This document shows positions 36,330-45,499 of a DNA stretch of 64,000 nt, one piece after another. The notes under the pieces were generated by a model. It saw only the letters and a program-made list of their open reading frames with translations. It was not told the origin of the DNA and ran no database searches. Each line of letters begins with the position of its first letter. The first letter of the stretch is position 1. Source of the DNA: VRUE01 sp963753585. GTDB lineage: Bacteria > Actinomycetota > Thermoleophilia > Solirubrobacterales > 70-9. The stretch is taken from the NCBI GenBank assembly GCA_963753585.1, contig CAVWCU010000001.1:1674001-1738000 (forward strand). The letters are read 5' to 3'. A program made the position numbers and the translations under genes.

Positions 36330-37817
36330 CCAACTCGCTGCTCTGGACACCGCTCGTCTTCGGCTTCCTCGGCCTCTTCGTGCCGCGCCGGCTGACCGGC
36401 TGGTGGGCGACGCTGGGCACGGCGGTGACGCTGGCCCTCGCGATCGCGCTGCTCGCCGGCTTCGACTCCGGCGCCGCGGGCCTGCAGGACACGGTCGACG
36501 TCGAGTGGATCCCCGGCCTCGGCGTCGACTACAGCCTCGGCGTCGACGGGCTCAACCTCTTCCTGATCCTGCTGACGACGGTGCTCTGGACCGCCGGCAC
36601 GGCCTTCGCCGCCTTCCGCGAGCAGGAGCGGCCGCACCTCTTCTTCCTGATGATGCTGCTCGGCGAGACCGCGACCCTGGGCGCCTTCCTGGCCCAGGAC
36701 CTGCTGCTCTTCGTCCTCTTCTTCGACCTGATGCTGGTGCCGTTCTACTTCCTCTTCGGCGCCTGGGGCAGCGACCGCGAGGGCGGGCCGACGGCCGCTG
36801 CGGCGACGCTGAAGATGATCGTCTACACGCTGATCGGCTCGCTGCTGATGCTGGTCGCGGCGATCGCGACCGCGATCATCGCCGCCGACGGCGGCCAGAT
36901 CAGCTTCTCGATCGCCGAGCTCGCGCAGCAGCCGCTCGGCCGAGGGCAGCCAGCGCTGGATCTTCTGGTTCTTCGCCGCTGCCTTCCTGGTCAAGATGCC
37001 CGCCTTCCTCCTGCACGGCTGGATGCCCGACGCCTACCGGGCGGCGCCGCTGCCGGTGCTGGCGGTCTTCTCCGGGGTCCTGGCCAAGGTCGGCGCCTAC
37101 GGCTTCCTGCGCGTCGTGCTGCCGGTCTTCCCCGACGCGACGGTCGAATTCCAGGAGGTGATCCTGGTCATCGCCCTGGCCTCGATCCTCTACGGCTCGG
37201 TGATGGCCTTCACCCAGACCAACGTGCGGCTGATCGCCGGCTACTCCTCGGTGGCGCAGCTCGGCTTCATCACCGCCGGCATCTTCGCCCTCTCCGCCGA
37301 CGGGGCCGACGGCGCCGTCCTGCAGATGGTCAACCACGGCCTCGTCGTCGCGCCGCTCTTCGTCATCGTCGCGATCCTCGCCGAGCGCAGCGGCACCGAG
37401 GATCTGAGCGAGATGGGCGGAATGGCGATGAAGGCCCCAGTGCTGGCGGCGATCTTCCTCATCGTCACCCTGGCAACTCTGGCCATGCCCGGCTCCGCCA
37501 ACTTCGTCGGCGAGTTCTACATCCTCAACGGCCTCTTCGACTCGAAGATCGTCTTCGCCTTCGTCGCGATCAGCGGCGTTGCGATGAGCGCCTACTACGC
37601 GCTGCGCCTCTACCAGCGCACGATGCACAACCGCCGACCCGAAGGCATCGAATCGCGCGAGATCGGCTGGCGCGACGGCATCGTCCTGGTGCCCCTCGTC
37701 CTCTGCATCCTGGGGCTGGCGCTGTACCCGCAGCTGGTGCTGAAGCGGACTGACACGGCTGTCCAGGAGAGGGTCGGCGCCGTCGAAGAGCAGACCGAAA
37801 AGCTGGCACGGCGATGA
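36326..37817 (+). CDS. nuoM: NADH-quinone oxidoreductase subunit M, one apparent frameshift
   Basis: About 496 residues. The start MTNSLLWTPLVFGFLGLF, the LTTVLWTAGTAFA region and FFDLMLVPFYFLFGAWG are in one frame; after SIAELAQQPLG the frame moves by one and continues FLVKMPAFLLHGWMPDAY, GYSSVAQLGFITAG and so on. Removing the extra C at about 36941-36942 gives LGEGSQRWIFWFF and a complete NuoM. The antiporter-like proton path residues lie in intact segments. Confidence 0.9.
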
Positions 37818-39303
37818 ACTTCCACGCCCCCCATATCGACTACGCGGCGCTCTCGCCGGTCCTCGCGCTCACCGTCGGGCTCTGCGTCGTCCTGCTCACC
37901 GCGGTGTTCAAGCCGCTGCGCCGGACGGCGCCTGGGCTGACGCTGCTCGTCCTGGCGACTACGGCCGGGCTGCTGATCTGGCAGTGGGGCGAGTCGACCA
38001 GCCTCGTCGCCGGCGCCCTGCGCCTCGACGACCTCGCGATCTCGATCTCGCTGATCGCGATCCTCACTGCCGCCTTCGCCGTCCTCTTCTCGGTTCGCGA
38101 GCCGGCCGCCGAGCAGGTCGGCTCGGGCGAGTACCACGCGCTCCTGCTCGGCTCGGTGCTGGGGATGGTCCTGCTGGCGCAGGCCCAGAACCTGGTCTCC
38201 TTCTTCGTCGCGATCGAGACGCTCTCGATCCCGCTCTACATCCTCTGCGCCGCCAACATGCGCCGCGAGCGCTCGCTCGAGTCGGGGCTGAAGTACCTGA
38301 TCGTCGGCTCGCTCGGCTCCGCGACCCTGCTCTACGGGATGGCCTTCCTCTACGGCGGCTCCGGCTCGACCGGCTTCTCCGGGATCGCCGAAGGCATCGC
38401 CAACGGACCGTCCAACGACGCCCTGATCCTCGTCGGCATCGGCCTCACCGCGGTCGGGCTCGCCTTCAAGACCTCGGTCGCCCCCTTCCACCAGTGGACG
38501 CCGGACGTCTACGAGGGGGCTCCGACCCCGATCACCGCCTTCATGGCGGTGGCGACCAAGGCGGCGGCCTTCGCCGTCTTCGTCCGCTTCTTCAACGTCG
38601 CCCTCGGCTTCGAGGCGGACGACTGGCAGCCGGCGCTCGCCGTCCTCGCCGCGATCTCGATCGTCGTCGGCAACGTCGGCGCGCTCGGACAGGACTCGCT
38701 CAAGCGGATGCTCGGCTTCTCCGGCATCGCCCAGGCCGGCTACATCCTCGGCGGCCTCGTCGTCGCCGACAGCGCCGGCATCGCCGCGCTCGTCTTCTAC
38801 CTCGCCGGCTACGCCTTCATGAACCTCGCCGCCTTCGCCGTGATCGTCGCCCGCGAGCGCGAGACCCACTACGGCGACGACATCCGCGCCGTGCAGGGCC
38901 TGGGCGCCGAGCGGCCCCAGCTCGCCTGGCCGCTGACGATCTCGATGCTCGGCCTCGCCGGGCTGCCGGCGACGGTCGGCTTCATCGGCAAGCTCTACCT
39001 GATCGAGGCCCTGGTCGAGGGCGACTACACCTGGCTCGCCGTCTTCATCGCCGTCGGCACGATGATCTCGCTGGCCTACTACCTGCGGGTGGTGGCGGCG
39101 ATGTGGATGCGCCCCGAGGCAGCGGCGACGGCCAGCAATCGCCGGGGCTTCTCCTGAGGCGGACCCGATCGACCCAGAGGCCGGGCGGCGCTGGTATCTC
39201 GTCGCCCCAGCCCTTCTGGCGGCCGCAGCGACGATCTTCTTCGGCATCATTCCCCAGCCGCTGGTCGAGTTCGCCGAACGCGCTGGCTCGTCTCTCTTCT
39301 AAG
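37814..39303 (+). CDS. nuoN: NADH-quinone oxidoreductase subunit N, one apparent frameshift near the end
   Basis: About 496 residues. KTSVAPFHQWTPDVYEGAP and KRMLGFSGIAQAGYILGG are the NuoN antiporter motifs. The frame ends early at 39157 after NRRGFS, but removing one C in CTCCTGAG (about 39153) continues as EADPIDPEAGRRWYLVAPAL through a last helix to TAA at 39301-39303. This restores the expected fourteenth helix. It is the last gene of the operon and is followed by a palindromic element. Confidence 0.9.
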
Positions 39304-39314
39304 GCAAACGTTGC

Positions 39315-39419
39315 TGGCGCGGCGGGTCCTGTCACCGAATGGGGCCCACCACCCCCTGCGGTAGCTAAAGCTTCCTCGGGGGTGGTCCCCCCATTCGGCG
39401 CCACCCCCCGCGAGAGACG
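39315..39419. repeat. Palindromic element, family A, copy 1
   Basis: Contains GCGGGTCCTGTC (39322-39333), arms CCGAATGGGG...ACCACCCCC and GGGGGTGGT...CCCCATTCGG, and a central AGC-TAAA-GCT mini-hairpin. It is about 90% similar to the copy at 41198-41301, so the two form direct repeats around the acyl-CoA synthetase gene. Confidence 0.8.
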
Positions 39420-39421
39420 TA

Positions 39422-39427
39422 TATGGT
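39422..39427 (+). promoter_or_regulatory. -10-like TATGGT before the acyl-CoA synthetase
   Basis: The hexamer ends 6 nt before the ATG at 39434, with no ribosome site, matching the leaderless pattern seen at many genes of this window. Confidence 0.45.
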
Positions 39428-39433
39428 CAGCGC

Positions 39434-41191
39434 ATGCCTGAGCGGCCGGGGGCACTTCAAGCGGGGACGATGTGCGAGGCGTTTCAGCTCACGGCTGAGG
39501 AGTACGCCGACAGCCCCGCGCTGCGGTTGAAGGACACGGATTACGAGGCGAGCTTCGGGGAGTACGCGGAGACGGTCCGTCGCCGTGCGGCGGGCCTGGC
39601 GGAGCTTGGGGTGGGACGAGGCGACACGGTTGGCTTCATGCTGGTCAATCGGCCGGCGCTGCATTTGACCGACTGCGCGGCGATGCACCTCGGGGCGACC
39701 TGCTTCTCCGTCTACAACACGTCCTCGCCGGAGCAGGTCGAGTACGTGGTCGCCGACGCCGGCAACCGGGTTCTCGTCACCGAGCAGGCCTTCCTCGACA
39801 CGGTGCTGGCAGTGCGCGAGGAGGTCGACAGCCTCGAGCACGTGGTGGTCGTCGACGGCGAGGCGCCTGAGGGGACGATCTCGCTCGAGGAGCTGGAGGC
39901 GATGGGCGACCCCGGCTTCGACTTCGAGGCCGCCTGGCGAGCGGTCGAGCCCGAGGACGTCCTCTGCCTGATCTACACGTCGGGGACCACGGGACCGCCG
40001 AAGGGCGTGCAGCTGACCCACTCGAACATGCTCGGCGTCTGGCGGGCCACCGACCAGGTCCGCCCGGTCAAGCCGGGCGGGCGCGGCATCTCCTTCCTCC
40101 CCACCGCGCACATCGCCGACCGCTGGGCGGGGCTGTACGCGCAGATGATCTACGGCTCCACGGTGTACTGCTGCCCCAACCCGCGCGAGATGGTCGCCTA
40201 CTCGATCGAGGTGAAGCCGACAGCCTGGGGGGGCGTGCCGCGCATCTGGGAGAAACTGAAGGCCATGCTCGAGGGCGGCGATGGCGGCCGAGCAGGACCC
40301 CGAGAAACGCAAGGCGACCGAGTGGGCGATGGAGATCGGCCGGCGCAAGGTCGCCGCCTACATGGACGGCGGGGTCCCCGACGACCTGCAGGCCGAGTGG
40401 GACCGGGCCGACGAGCTGGTCTTCTCCAAGATCCGCGCAGGCGCTCGGCCTCGACGAGGTCGAGTCGTTCGTCGTCGGGGCCGCCCCGACGCCGCCCGAG
40501 GTGCTCGAGTTCTTCCTCGCCATGGGGATCGAGATCTGCGAGACCTGGGGCATGTCGGAGACCAGCGCGGTAACGACCCTCAACCCGCCGGGCGGGATAC
40601 GGGTCGGGCACGGTCGGGCCGCCGGTCCCCGGAGTGGAGGTGAAGCTCGCCGAGGACGGCGAGGTGATGGTGCGCGGCCCGCAGGTGATGAAGGGCTACC
40701 GCAACATGCCGGAGAAGACGGCGGAGACGTTCACCGAGGACGGCTGGCTGCTGACCGGGGACGTCGGCGAATTCGACGAGCGGGGCTACCTGAAGATCGT
40801 CGACCGCAAGAAGGAGCTGATCATCAACGCGGCCGGCAAGAACATGTCGCCGGCCAACATCGAGGCCAAGGTCAAGGCAGCCTCGACCCTGGTCGCGCAG
40901 GTGGTGGCGATCGGCGACGGCCGCTCCTACAACGTCGCCCTGATCACCCTCGACCCCGAAACACTGGCCGCTCGCGGCGCCGCCGAGGACGACCCGGCGA
41001 TCGCCGAGGAGATAGCCGCCGCGGTCGAGGAGGCCAACCAGCGCCTCTCCCGAGTCGAGCAGATCAAGCGCCACAAGATCATCCCCGGCGAGTGGGAGCC
41101 GGGCGGCGACGAGCTGACGCCAACCATGAAGCTGAAACGCCGCCCCATAGAACGCAAGTACGACGCAGAGATCGAAGCTCTCTACGCGTAG
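39434..41191 (+). CDS. AMP-forming acyl-CoA synthetase, with three apparent frameshifts
   Basis: About 585 residues if repaired. The adenylate-forming motifs are spread over three frames: LIYTSGTTGPPKGVQLTH (P-loop), FLPTAHIADRWAG, CETWGMSETSA, then GYLKIVDRKKELIINAAGKN and the C-terminal lysine region. The frame moves by one base at about 40282, 40446 and 40608, each explained by one extra base (C, C, G); the three together restore the first frame. It resembles long-chain fatty acyl-CoA ligases. Directly flanked by two copies of palindromic family A. Sequence error or a recent pseudogene are both possible. Confidence 0.85.
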
Positions 41192-41197
41192 CCGCCT

Positions 41198-41301
41198 TGG
41201 CGCGGCGGGTCCTGTCACCGCAGGGGACCCACCGCCCCTTCCGGTCGCTAAAGCGTCCTCAGGGGCGGTCCCCCCTACGGCGCCACCCCCCGCGAGAGAC
41301 G
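41198..41301. repeat. Palindromic element, family A, copy 2
   Basis: Starts 7 bp after the synthetase stop. Same layout as 39315-39419, with paired substitutions that keep the stems: ACCGCCCCT/AGGGGCGGT instead of ACCACCCCC/GGGGGTGGT, and CGC-TAAA-GCG instead of AGC-TAAA-GCT. Confidence 0.8.
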
Positions 41302-41312
41302 GATTGAAACAG

Positions 41313-41413
41313 CAGCGCCCAGGGTCGGAAAGCTTCACCAAACTCCGAGCGGCCGTCTGAAGATGTGTTGCCGCAGCAGGATCGGGTGGGAAGCTTTTCG
41401 ACCCTGGGCGCTG
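41313..41413. repeat. Palindromic element with 24-bp arms
   Basis: CAGCGCCCAGGG...AAGCTTC (41313-41336) pairs with 41390-41413 with one wobble. The 53-nt loop contains AACTC followed by GCGGC/GCCGC that can pair. It lies 11 bp after the previous element in the gene-free stretch 41192-41614. Confidence 0.75.
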
Positions 41414-41438
41414 TTCGCGCTTCTGATGCTTTCGCTCT

Positions 41439-41587
41439 CCGCGGGTGGCGTCGGGGGTGGGGGGTGTCTGCGCCGCGCGTAGGCTGCTGAGGGCGGGGTC
41501 TCATAGCTCATCCCGCAATGTCCCTCTGCCCGAAGCAGCGCGAAGCGCAAGCAGGGCGCCCCCCACCCCCGGCGACAGGACCCGCGG
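41439..41587. repeat. Palindromic element, family A, copy 3 (inverted)
   Basis: Outer stem CCGCGGGT/ACCCGCGG and second stem GGGGGTGGGGGG/CCCCCCACCCCC. The right side contains GACAGGACCCGC (41574-41585), the reverse complement of the family 12-mer. It ends 27 bp before the AEC transporter start. Confidence 0.7.
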
Positions 41588-41614
41588 CCAAGGCCCTCTG
41601 AAAGGGTCCCCGCT

Positions 41615-42538
41615 GTGGGGGTCCTCTTGACAACCGCTGCGATCGTGGTCGCTGTCGCCATCGGCGTCGGTGCCGAGCGGCGCTGGCCGGCTGGGGCTGC
41701 TCAGGCGGCGCGGCGATCGCTGACGCTGATGCTCTACGTGCTGCTGCCGCCGGTGATCTTCTTCAACATCGCCGCCAGCTCGATCGACGTCAGCCACGGG
41801 GTCGGGCTGGGGCTGGGGATCGTCGCCTCCTCGCTCGGCGCCGTGCTCGCCTGGTGGGTGGCGAGCCGGGTGCTGAAGCTGGCCCGCTTCCAGGTCGGCG
41901 CCGTGGTCTGCTGCGTGCTCAGCGTCAACACCGGCTACCTCGGCTACCCACTGGTCGTGGCGCTGCTCGGCCGTGACGAGCTCTCCACGGCGGTGCTCTA
42001 CGACGTGCTCGTCACGGGGCCCTGCCTGCTGCTCGGCGCCTTCGCCGTCGGCGCCGCCTTTGGGACCAAGGCCGGCGAAACGCCGCGCCAGCGAATCACA
42101 GCCTTCTTCACCCGCAACCCACCCCTTTACGCGGCGATCGCCGGCCTGCTCGCGCCCGAGGCGCTGGCTCCCGACGTCCTCGTCGACGCCTCTCAGATTC
42201 TGATCGTGGCGATCCTGCCGATCGGCTTCTTCGCCGTCGGCGCGACCCTGGCCGAGAACGCCGAACACGGCGAGCTGCCGATACCGCCGCCGCTGACCCG
42301 ACCGGTCGCCCTTGCGATCGTCACCCGCCTTGCGGTGGTCCCGGCCCTGTTGATGCTGCTCGCAGCGCCGCTGATCGACCTCCCTGCCGCCTACCGTCTG
42401 CTCTCGGCGATGCCCTCCGGCCTCAACACGCTCGTCATCGCCCACGCCTACGGTCTTGACATGGAGATCACCGCCGAGGCGGTCACCTGGTCGACCGCGA
42501 TAGTCGTCGGCGCTTCCCTGGTCTCGCTGCTGCTCTGA
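41615..42538 (+). CDS. AEC-family transporter (auxin efflux carrier-like)
   Basis: 307 residues, about ten transmembrane helices in two inverted halves. SLTLMLYVLLPPVIFFNI and NTGYLGYPLVVALLG in the first half and ILPIGFFAVGATL with MPSGLNTLVIAHAYGLD in the second half match the AEC family, which exports or imports organic anions. GTG at 41615 has no clear ribosome site. Substrate unknown. Confidence 0.82.
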   Translation: MGVLLTTAAIVVAVAIGVGAERRWPAGAAQAARRSLTLMLYVLLPPVIFFNIAASSIDVSHGVGLGLGIVASSLGAVLAWWVASRVLKLARFQVGAVVCCVLSVNTGYLGYPLVVALLGRDELSTAVLYDVLVTGPCLLLGAFAVGAAFGTKAGETPRQRITAFFTRNPPLYAAIAGLLAPEALAPDVLVDASQILIVAILPIGFFAVGATLAENAEHGELPIPPPLTRPVALAIVTRLAVVPALLMLLAAPLIDLPAAYRLLSAMPSGLNTLVIAHAYGLDMEITAEAVTWSTAIVVGASLVSLLL

Positions 42539-42584
42539 GCCGAGGGGCGACTCCCATTGGAGCAGGTTCCTATCCTGTGTCTCC

Positions 42585-43496
42585 ATGACCGAATTCCCAA
42601 CCGTGCGAGTCGCCGCGATCCAGGCCACACCGGTAATCCTCGACGCCGAGGCGACGATCGAGAAGGCGGTCGGCCTGCTGGAGCAGGCCGCTGCGGAGGG
42701 AGTCCAGCTGGCCGTCTTCCCCGAGACCTTCGTGCCCCTCTATCCCTCCGGCGTCTGGGCGAAGGATGCCGCCTCGTTCGCCGGCTGGGACGAGTTCTGG
42801 GAGCAACTCTGGGCAAACTCGGTTGAGATTCCCGGCCCGCTCGTCGATCGCCTGGCCTCGGTGTGCGCCGCGAAGGACATGCATTGCGCGATCGGCGTCA
42901 ACGAGCGTGAGCTGCAGCGGCCGGGGTCCCTCTACAACACGGTCGTGCTGATCGGCCCAGAGGGCGTGGTCTGGCGACACCGGAAGTTGATGCCCACCCA
43001 GCACGAGCGTCTCTTCCACGGAGTCGGCGCCGGCGACGACCTCGAGGTTGCGCAAACCCCGCTGGGACGGATCGGCGGGCTGATCTGCTGGGAGAACCGG
43101 ATGCCGCTCGCCCGCTACGCCGTCTACCAGAGCGGGCCGCAGATTTGGCTCGCTCCCACTGCCGACGACAGCGACGGGTGGCTGGCGAGCATGCGCCACA
43201 TAGCGATCGAGTCCGGTGCCTTCGTCGTATCGGCGCCGCAGTACATCCCGGCAGCGGCTTTCCCAGACGACTTTCCGGCACCGCTGCCGCAGGGCAAGGA
43301 CGTCTTCGGCAACGGCGGTGCGGCAATCGTCGAGCCGGCCTCGGGAAAGGTGATTGCGGGCCCCCTCTACGGCGAGGAGGGGATCGTCGCCGCCGACTGC
43401 GACCTGCGCATCGGTCTCCACGCCAAGCGCTGGTTCGACTCCGCCGGGCACTACAGCCGCGAGGACGTGCTGGCACCGCAAGTGCGCGACGCCTGA
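42585..43496 (+). CDS. Nitrilase-family carbon-nitrogen hydrolase
   Basis: 303 residues. The Glu-Lys-Cys triad is complete: FPETFVPLYP, HRKLMPTQHER and GGLICWENRMP. The ENRMP and HRKLMPT versions are those of true nitrilases (nitrile to carboxylate plus ammonia) more than amidases. ATG at 42585 has TATCCT 8 nt upstream and no ribosome site. It overlaps the VOC gene by 1 bp, so they are co-transcribed. Confidence 0.87.
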   Translation: MTEFPTVRVAAIQATPVILDAEATIEKAVGLLEQAAAEGVQLAVFPETFVPLYPSGVWAKDAASFAGWDEFWEQLWANSVEIPGPLVDRLASVCAAKDMHCAIGVNERELQRPGSLYNTVVLIGPEGVVWRHRKLMPTQHERLFHGVGAGDDLEVAQTPLGRIGGLICWENRMPLARYAVYQSGPQIWLAPTADDSDGWLASMRHIAIESGAFVVSAPQYIPAAAFPDDFPAPLPQGKDVFGNGGAAIVEPASGKVIAGPLYGEEGIVAADCDLRIGLHAKRWFDSAGHYSREDVLAPQVRDA

Positions 43497-43855
43497 TGCT
43501 CCACCACGCGACACTCGAGGTGATGCCCGCCGAGCTCGGCCGTGCGGCCGAGTTCTGGGTCATGGTCGGCTTCACCCAGGTCAGCCCACCGGCGGACCTC
43601 GCCGCCGAGTACACCTGGTTCGAGCGCGGAGGCACGCAGATACACCTGGCGCACACCGAGTCGCCAACGCCAGGCGGCGGCCACATCGCGATAGTCGTGC
43701 CTGATTTCGAGCCGACACTGGAGCGCCTTCGGGACAGCGGCTTCAAGGTCGTCGACAAGCGCGAACGCTGGGACTCCCGGCGCGCCGAGGCGATCGCACC
43801 CGGCGGCCACCGGGTCGAGTTGATGGCCTCTCCTCCCCCGCGACAAGAAGCCTGA
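43496..43855 (+). CDS. VOC-superfamily (glyoxalase/bleomycin-resistance-like) protein
   Basis: 119 residues, one domain of two beta-alpha-beta-beta-beta units. LHHATLEVMP, the central GTQIHLAH and GHIAIVVPD, and the terminal GGHRVELMA place His and Glu as in metal-binding VOC proteins. Coupled to the nitrilase (ATG overlaps its TGA). The reaction is unknown. Confidence 0.78.
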   Translation: MLHHATLEVMPAELGRAAEFWVMVGFTQVSPPADLAAEYTWFERGGTQIHLAHTESPTPGGGHIAIVVPDFEPTLERLRDSGFKVVDKRERWDSRRAEAIAPGGHRVELMASPPPRQEA

Positions 43856-43861
43856 TCTCGA

Positions 43862-43877
43862 CCCCGCCGGGGCGGGG
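43862..43877. terminator. Short GC hairpin after the VOC gene
   Basis: CCCCGC-CGGG-GCGGGG forms a tight stem 6 bp after the VOC stop. It ends 2 bp before the TACGAT box of the next gene, so it separates the two transcription units. Confidence 0.45.
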
Positions 43878-43879
43878 AC

Positions 43880-43885
43880 TACGAT
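43880..43885 (+). promoter_or_regulatory. -10-like TACGAT, 6 nt before GTG
   Basis: Leaderless-type promoter for the ThyX-like gene; no Shine-Dalgarno between box and start codon. Confidence 0.5.
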
Positions 43886-43891
43886 GCGCCG

Positions 43892-45499
43892 GTGCGCTAC
43901 CCGGTCGAGGACTTCACCGCTGAGGAGCGGGCGCTGCTCGCCCCTCACTTCACCAACCTGGACCGGCCCGTGTTCGCGCTGGTCAACCTGCCGGAGACCG
44001 TGAAGGGGGCGCTTTTTGCCCGCTATTCGCGGTATTCGGGGACGGTACGGCGGCTCTATCTGGAGGAGTTCGCGGAGGACGCGGCGGATGGGACGCGACC
44101 CTTCGACGGGGCCGAGGGCGAGCGCGCGGCGGGGCTCTACGAGCGCGTCTTCGTCGGCTACGGCGACGACTCGATCGCCCAGGTGGGCGGCGCCCACGTC
44201 GCCTGCGAGTTCGTCTCCAACATCCTCACCAAGCAGCTGCAGCGCGGCCGCCTCGCCGCCTACCTGGAGCAGTCGACCCGCTACATCCCCTACGACGTGC
44301 CCCTGCCCGAAGGCGGCTACCGCTACTACCGCGGCGATGACCTCGGGGCCGAGTTCGCCACCGCCATGGACGAGCTCTTCGCGATCTACTCGCGCTCGCT
44401 GGCGCGGGTCGAGGGATGGGCGGCCGAGCGCTGGCCGCGCGGCGAGGGCGAACCCGAGGGCCCCTGGCAGCGCTCGATCCGCGCCAAGGCGCTCGACCTC
44501 CTGCGCGGCCTGCTCCCCGCCGCGACCCTCAGCCACGTCGGCATCTACGCCTCGGGCCAGGCCTACGAGCAGCTGATCCTGAGACTGATGGCCTCGCCGC
44601 TGCCCGAGGCGCGCGAGTACGGCGGAATGATCTTGGAGGAACTGAAGCAGGTAATGCCGAGCTTCGTCTCCAGGGTCGAGCGGCCCGACCGCGGCGGCGA
44701 GTGGATCGGCTACCTACAGCAGCGCCGCGAGCGCACCGAGCAGTGGGTCTCGCGACTTGGCCTCGATCGGCGCGACGCCGGCGAGGCGACGCCCTCGGTC
44801 GAGCTGGTCCACGTCGACGGCACAGAAGAGGACCTGCTTGCCTCCTGCCTCTTCGAGTCGGCCGCGGTGCCCGAGACCGAGATCCTCGCCCGCATCGACG
44901 TGCTGGACCGCAGCGAGCGGGCCGAGCTGCTCGGCGCGATGGTGGGAGAGCGCAGCAACCGCCGCCACCGCCCCGGCCGCGGCTTCGAGGCGCTGCGCTA
45001 CCGCTTCGAGATCGTCTCCGACTACGGCGCCTTCCGCGACCTGCAGCGCCACCGCATGCTGACCTGCCAGTGGCAGCGGCTGGGGCCGGACCTGGGTGCC
45101 GGAGTGCCCGAGGAGGTGCGCGAAGCCGGCGCCGGAGACGAGTTCGAGCGGGCGCTGGAGATCTCACGCGGCGAGTACGAGCGCCTCCTCGCCGCCGGCA
45201 TGGCCGAGCAGGCGCCTTACGCGCTCAGCCTCGCCTACCGGATCCGCTACACGCTCGACCTCAACGCGCGCGAGGCGATGCACCTGATCGAGTTGCGCTC
45301 AGGCCGCGAGGGTCACCCGACCTACCGCGCCGTTGCCCAGGCGATGCACGAGCGGATCGCCGCCATACATCCAGGTGTCGCAGGGGCGATGAGCTTCGTC
45401 GACACCTCACAGGAGCCTCGCCTGGAGCGGATCCTGAGCGAGATCCGCACCCAGCGCAAGCGCGCTGCGGCCGCTACTCCGCCGGATCCTCGGGCTTAG
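43892..45499 (+). CDS. Tandem-domain ThyX-like protein (FAD-dependent thymidylate synthase family)
   Basis: 535 residues, more than twice a normal ThyX. Two ThyX-like halves are visible. The first has DDSIAQVGGAHVACE and QLQRGRLAAYLEQSTRYIP, where the RHR of the ThyX motif is RGR. The second has RFEIVSDYGAFRDLQRHRM and LTCQWQRLG, keeping RHR but losing the Ser-x-Arg end, and ends with NAREAMHLIELRSG. So each half has a partly broken signature; together they could form composite sites, or the protein may have another role. GTG at 43892 is leaderless-type. The 3' end overlaps the convergent membrane-protein gene by 26 bp. Confidence 0.75.
   Translation: MRYPVEDFTAEERALLAPHFTNLDRPVFALVNLPETVKGALFARYSRYSGTVRRLYLEEFAEDAADGTRPFDGAEGERAAGLYERVFVGYGDDSIAQVGGAHVACEFVSNILTKQLQRGRLAAYLEQSTRYIPYDVPLPEGGYRYYRGDDLGAEFATAMDELFAIYSRSLARVEGWAAERWPRGEGEPEGPWQRSIRAKALDLLRGLLPAATLSHVGIYASGQAYEQLILRLMASPLPEAREYGGMILEELKQVMPSFVSRVERPDRGGEWIGYLQQRRERTEQWVSRLGLDRRDAGEATPSVELVHVDGTEEDLLASCLFESAAVPETEILARIDVLDRSERAELLGAMVGERSNRRHRPGRGFEALRYRFEIVSDYGAFRDLQRHRMLTCQWQRLGPDLGAGVPEEVREAGAGDEFERALEISRGEYERLLAAGMAEQAPYALSLAYRIRYTLDLNAREAMHLIELRSGREGHPTYRAVAQAMHERIAAIHPGVAGAMSFVDTSQEPRLERILSEIRTQRKRAAAATPPDPRA

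Noticed and set aside
33722..36994. 1090-codon minus-strand open frame opposite nuoJ-nuoM
   Set aside because: Highly charged Asp/Glu/Arg/Gly composition typical of antisense shadows of membrane-protein genes; the plus strand has clear NuoJKLM motifs.
34319..37753. One 1144-residue NuoL-NuoM fusion protein
   Set aside because: The fused frame loses NuoM homology after about 36940, and a single extra base explains the missing NuoL stop; annotated as two genes.
39315..41301. Acyl-CoA synthetase as cargo of a composite transposon with the family A repeats as ends
   Set aside because: No transposase and no target-site duplication could be seen; two copies of a common genomic palindrome may flank the gene by chance.
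39315..41587. Repeats around the acyl-CoA synthetase as a CRISPR array
   Set aside because: The units are about 105-bp palindromes of unequal spacing with a gene between them, not short direct repeats with uniform spacers; no cas genes are present.
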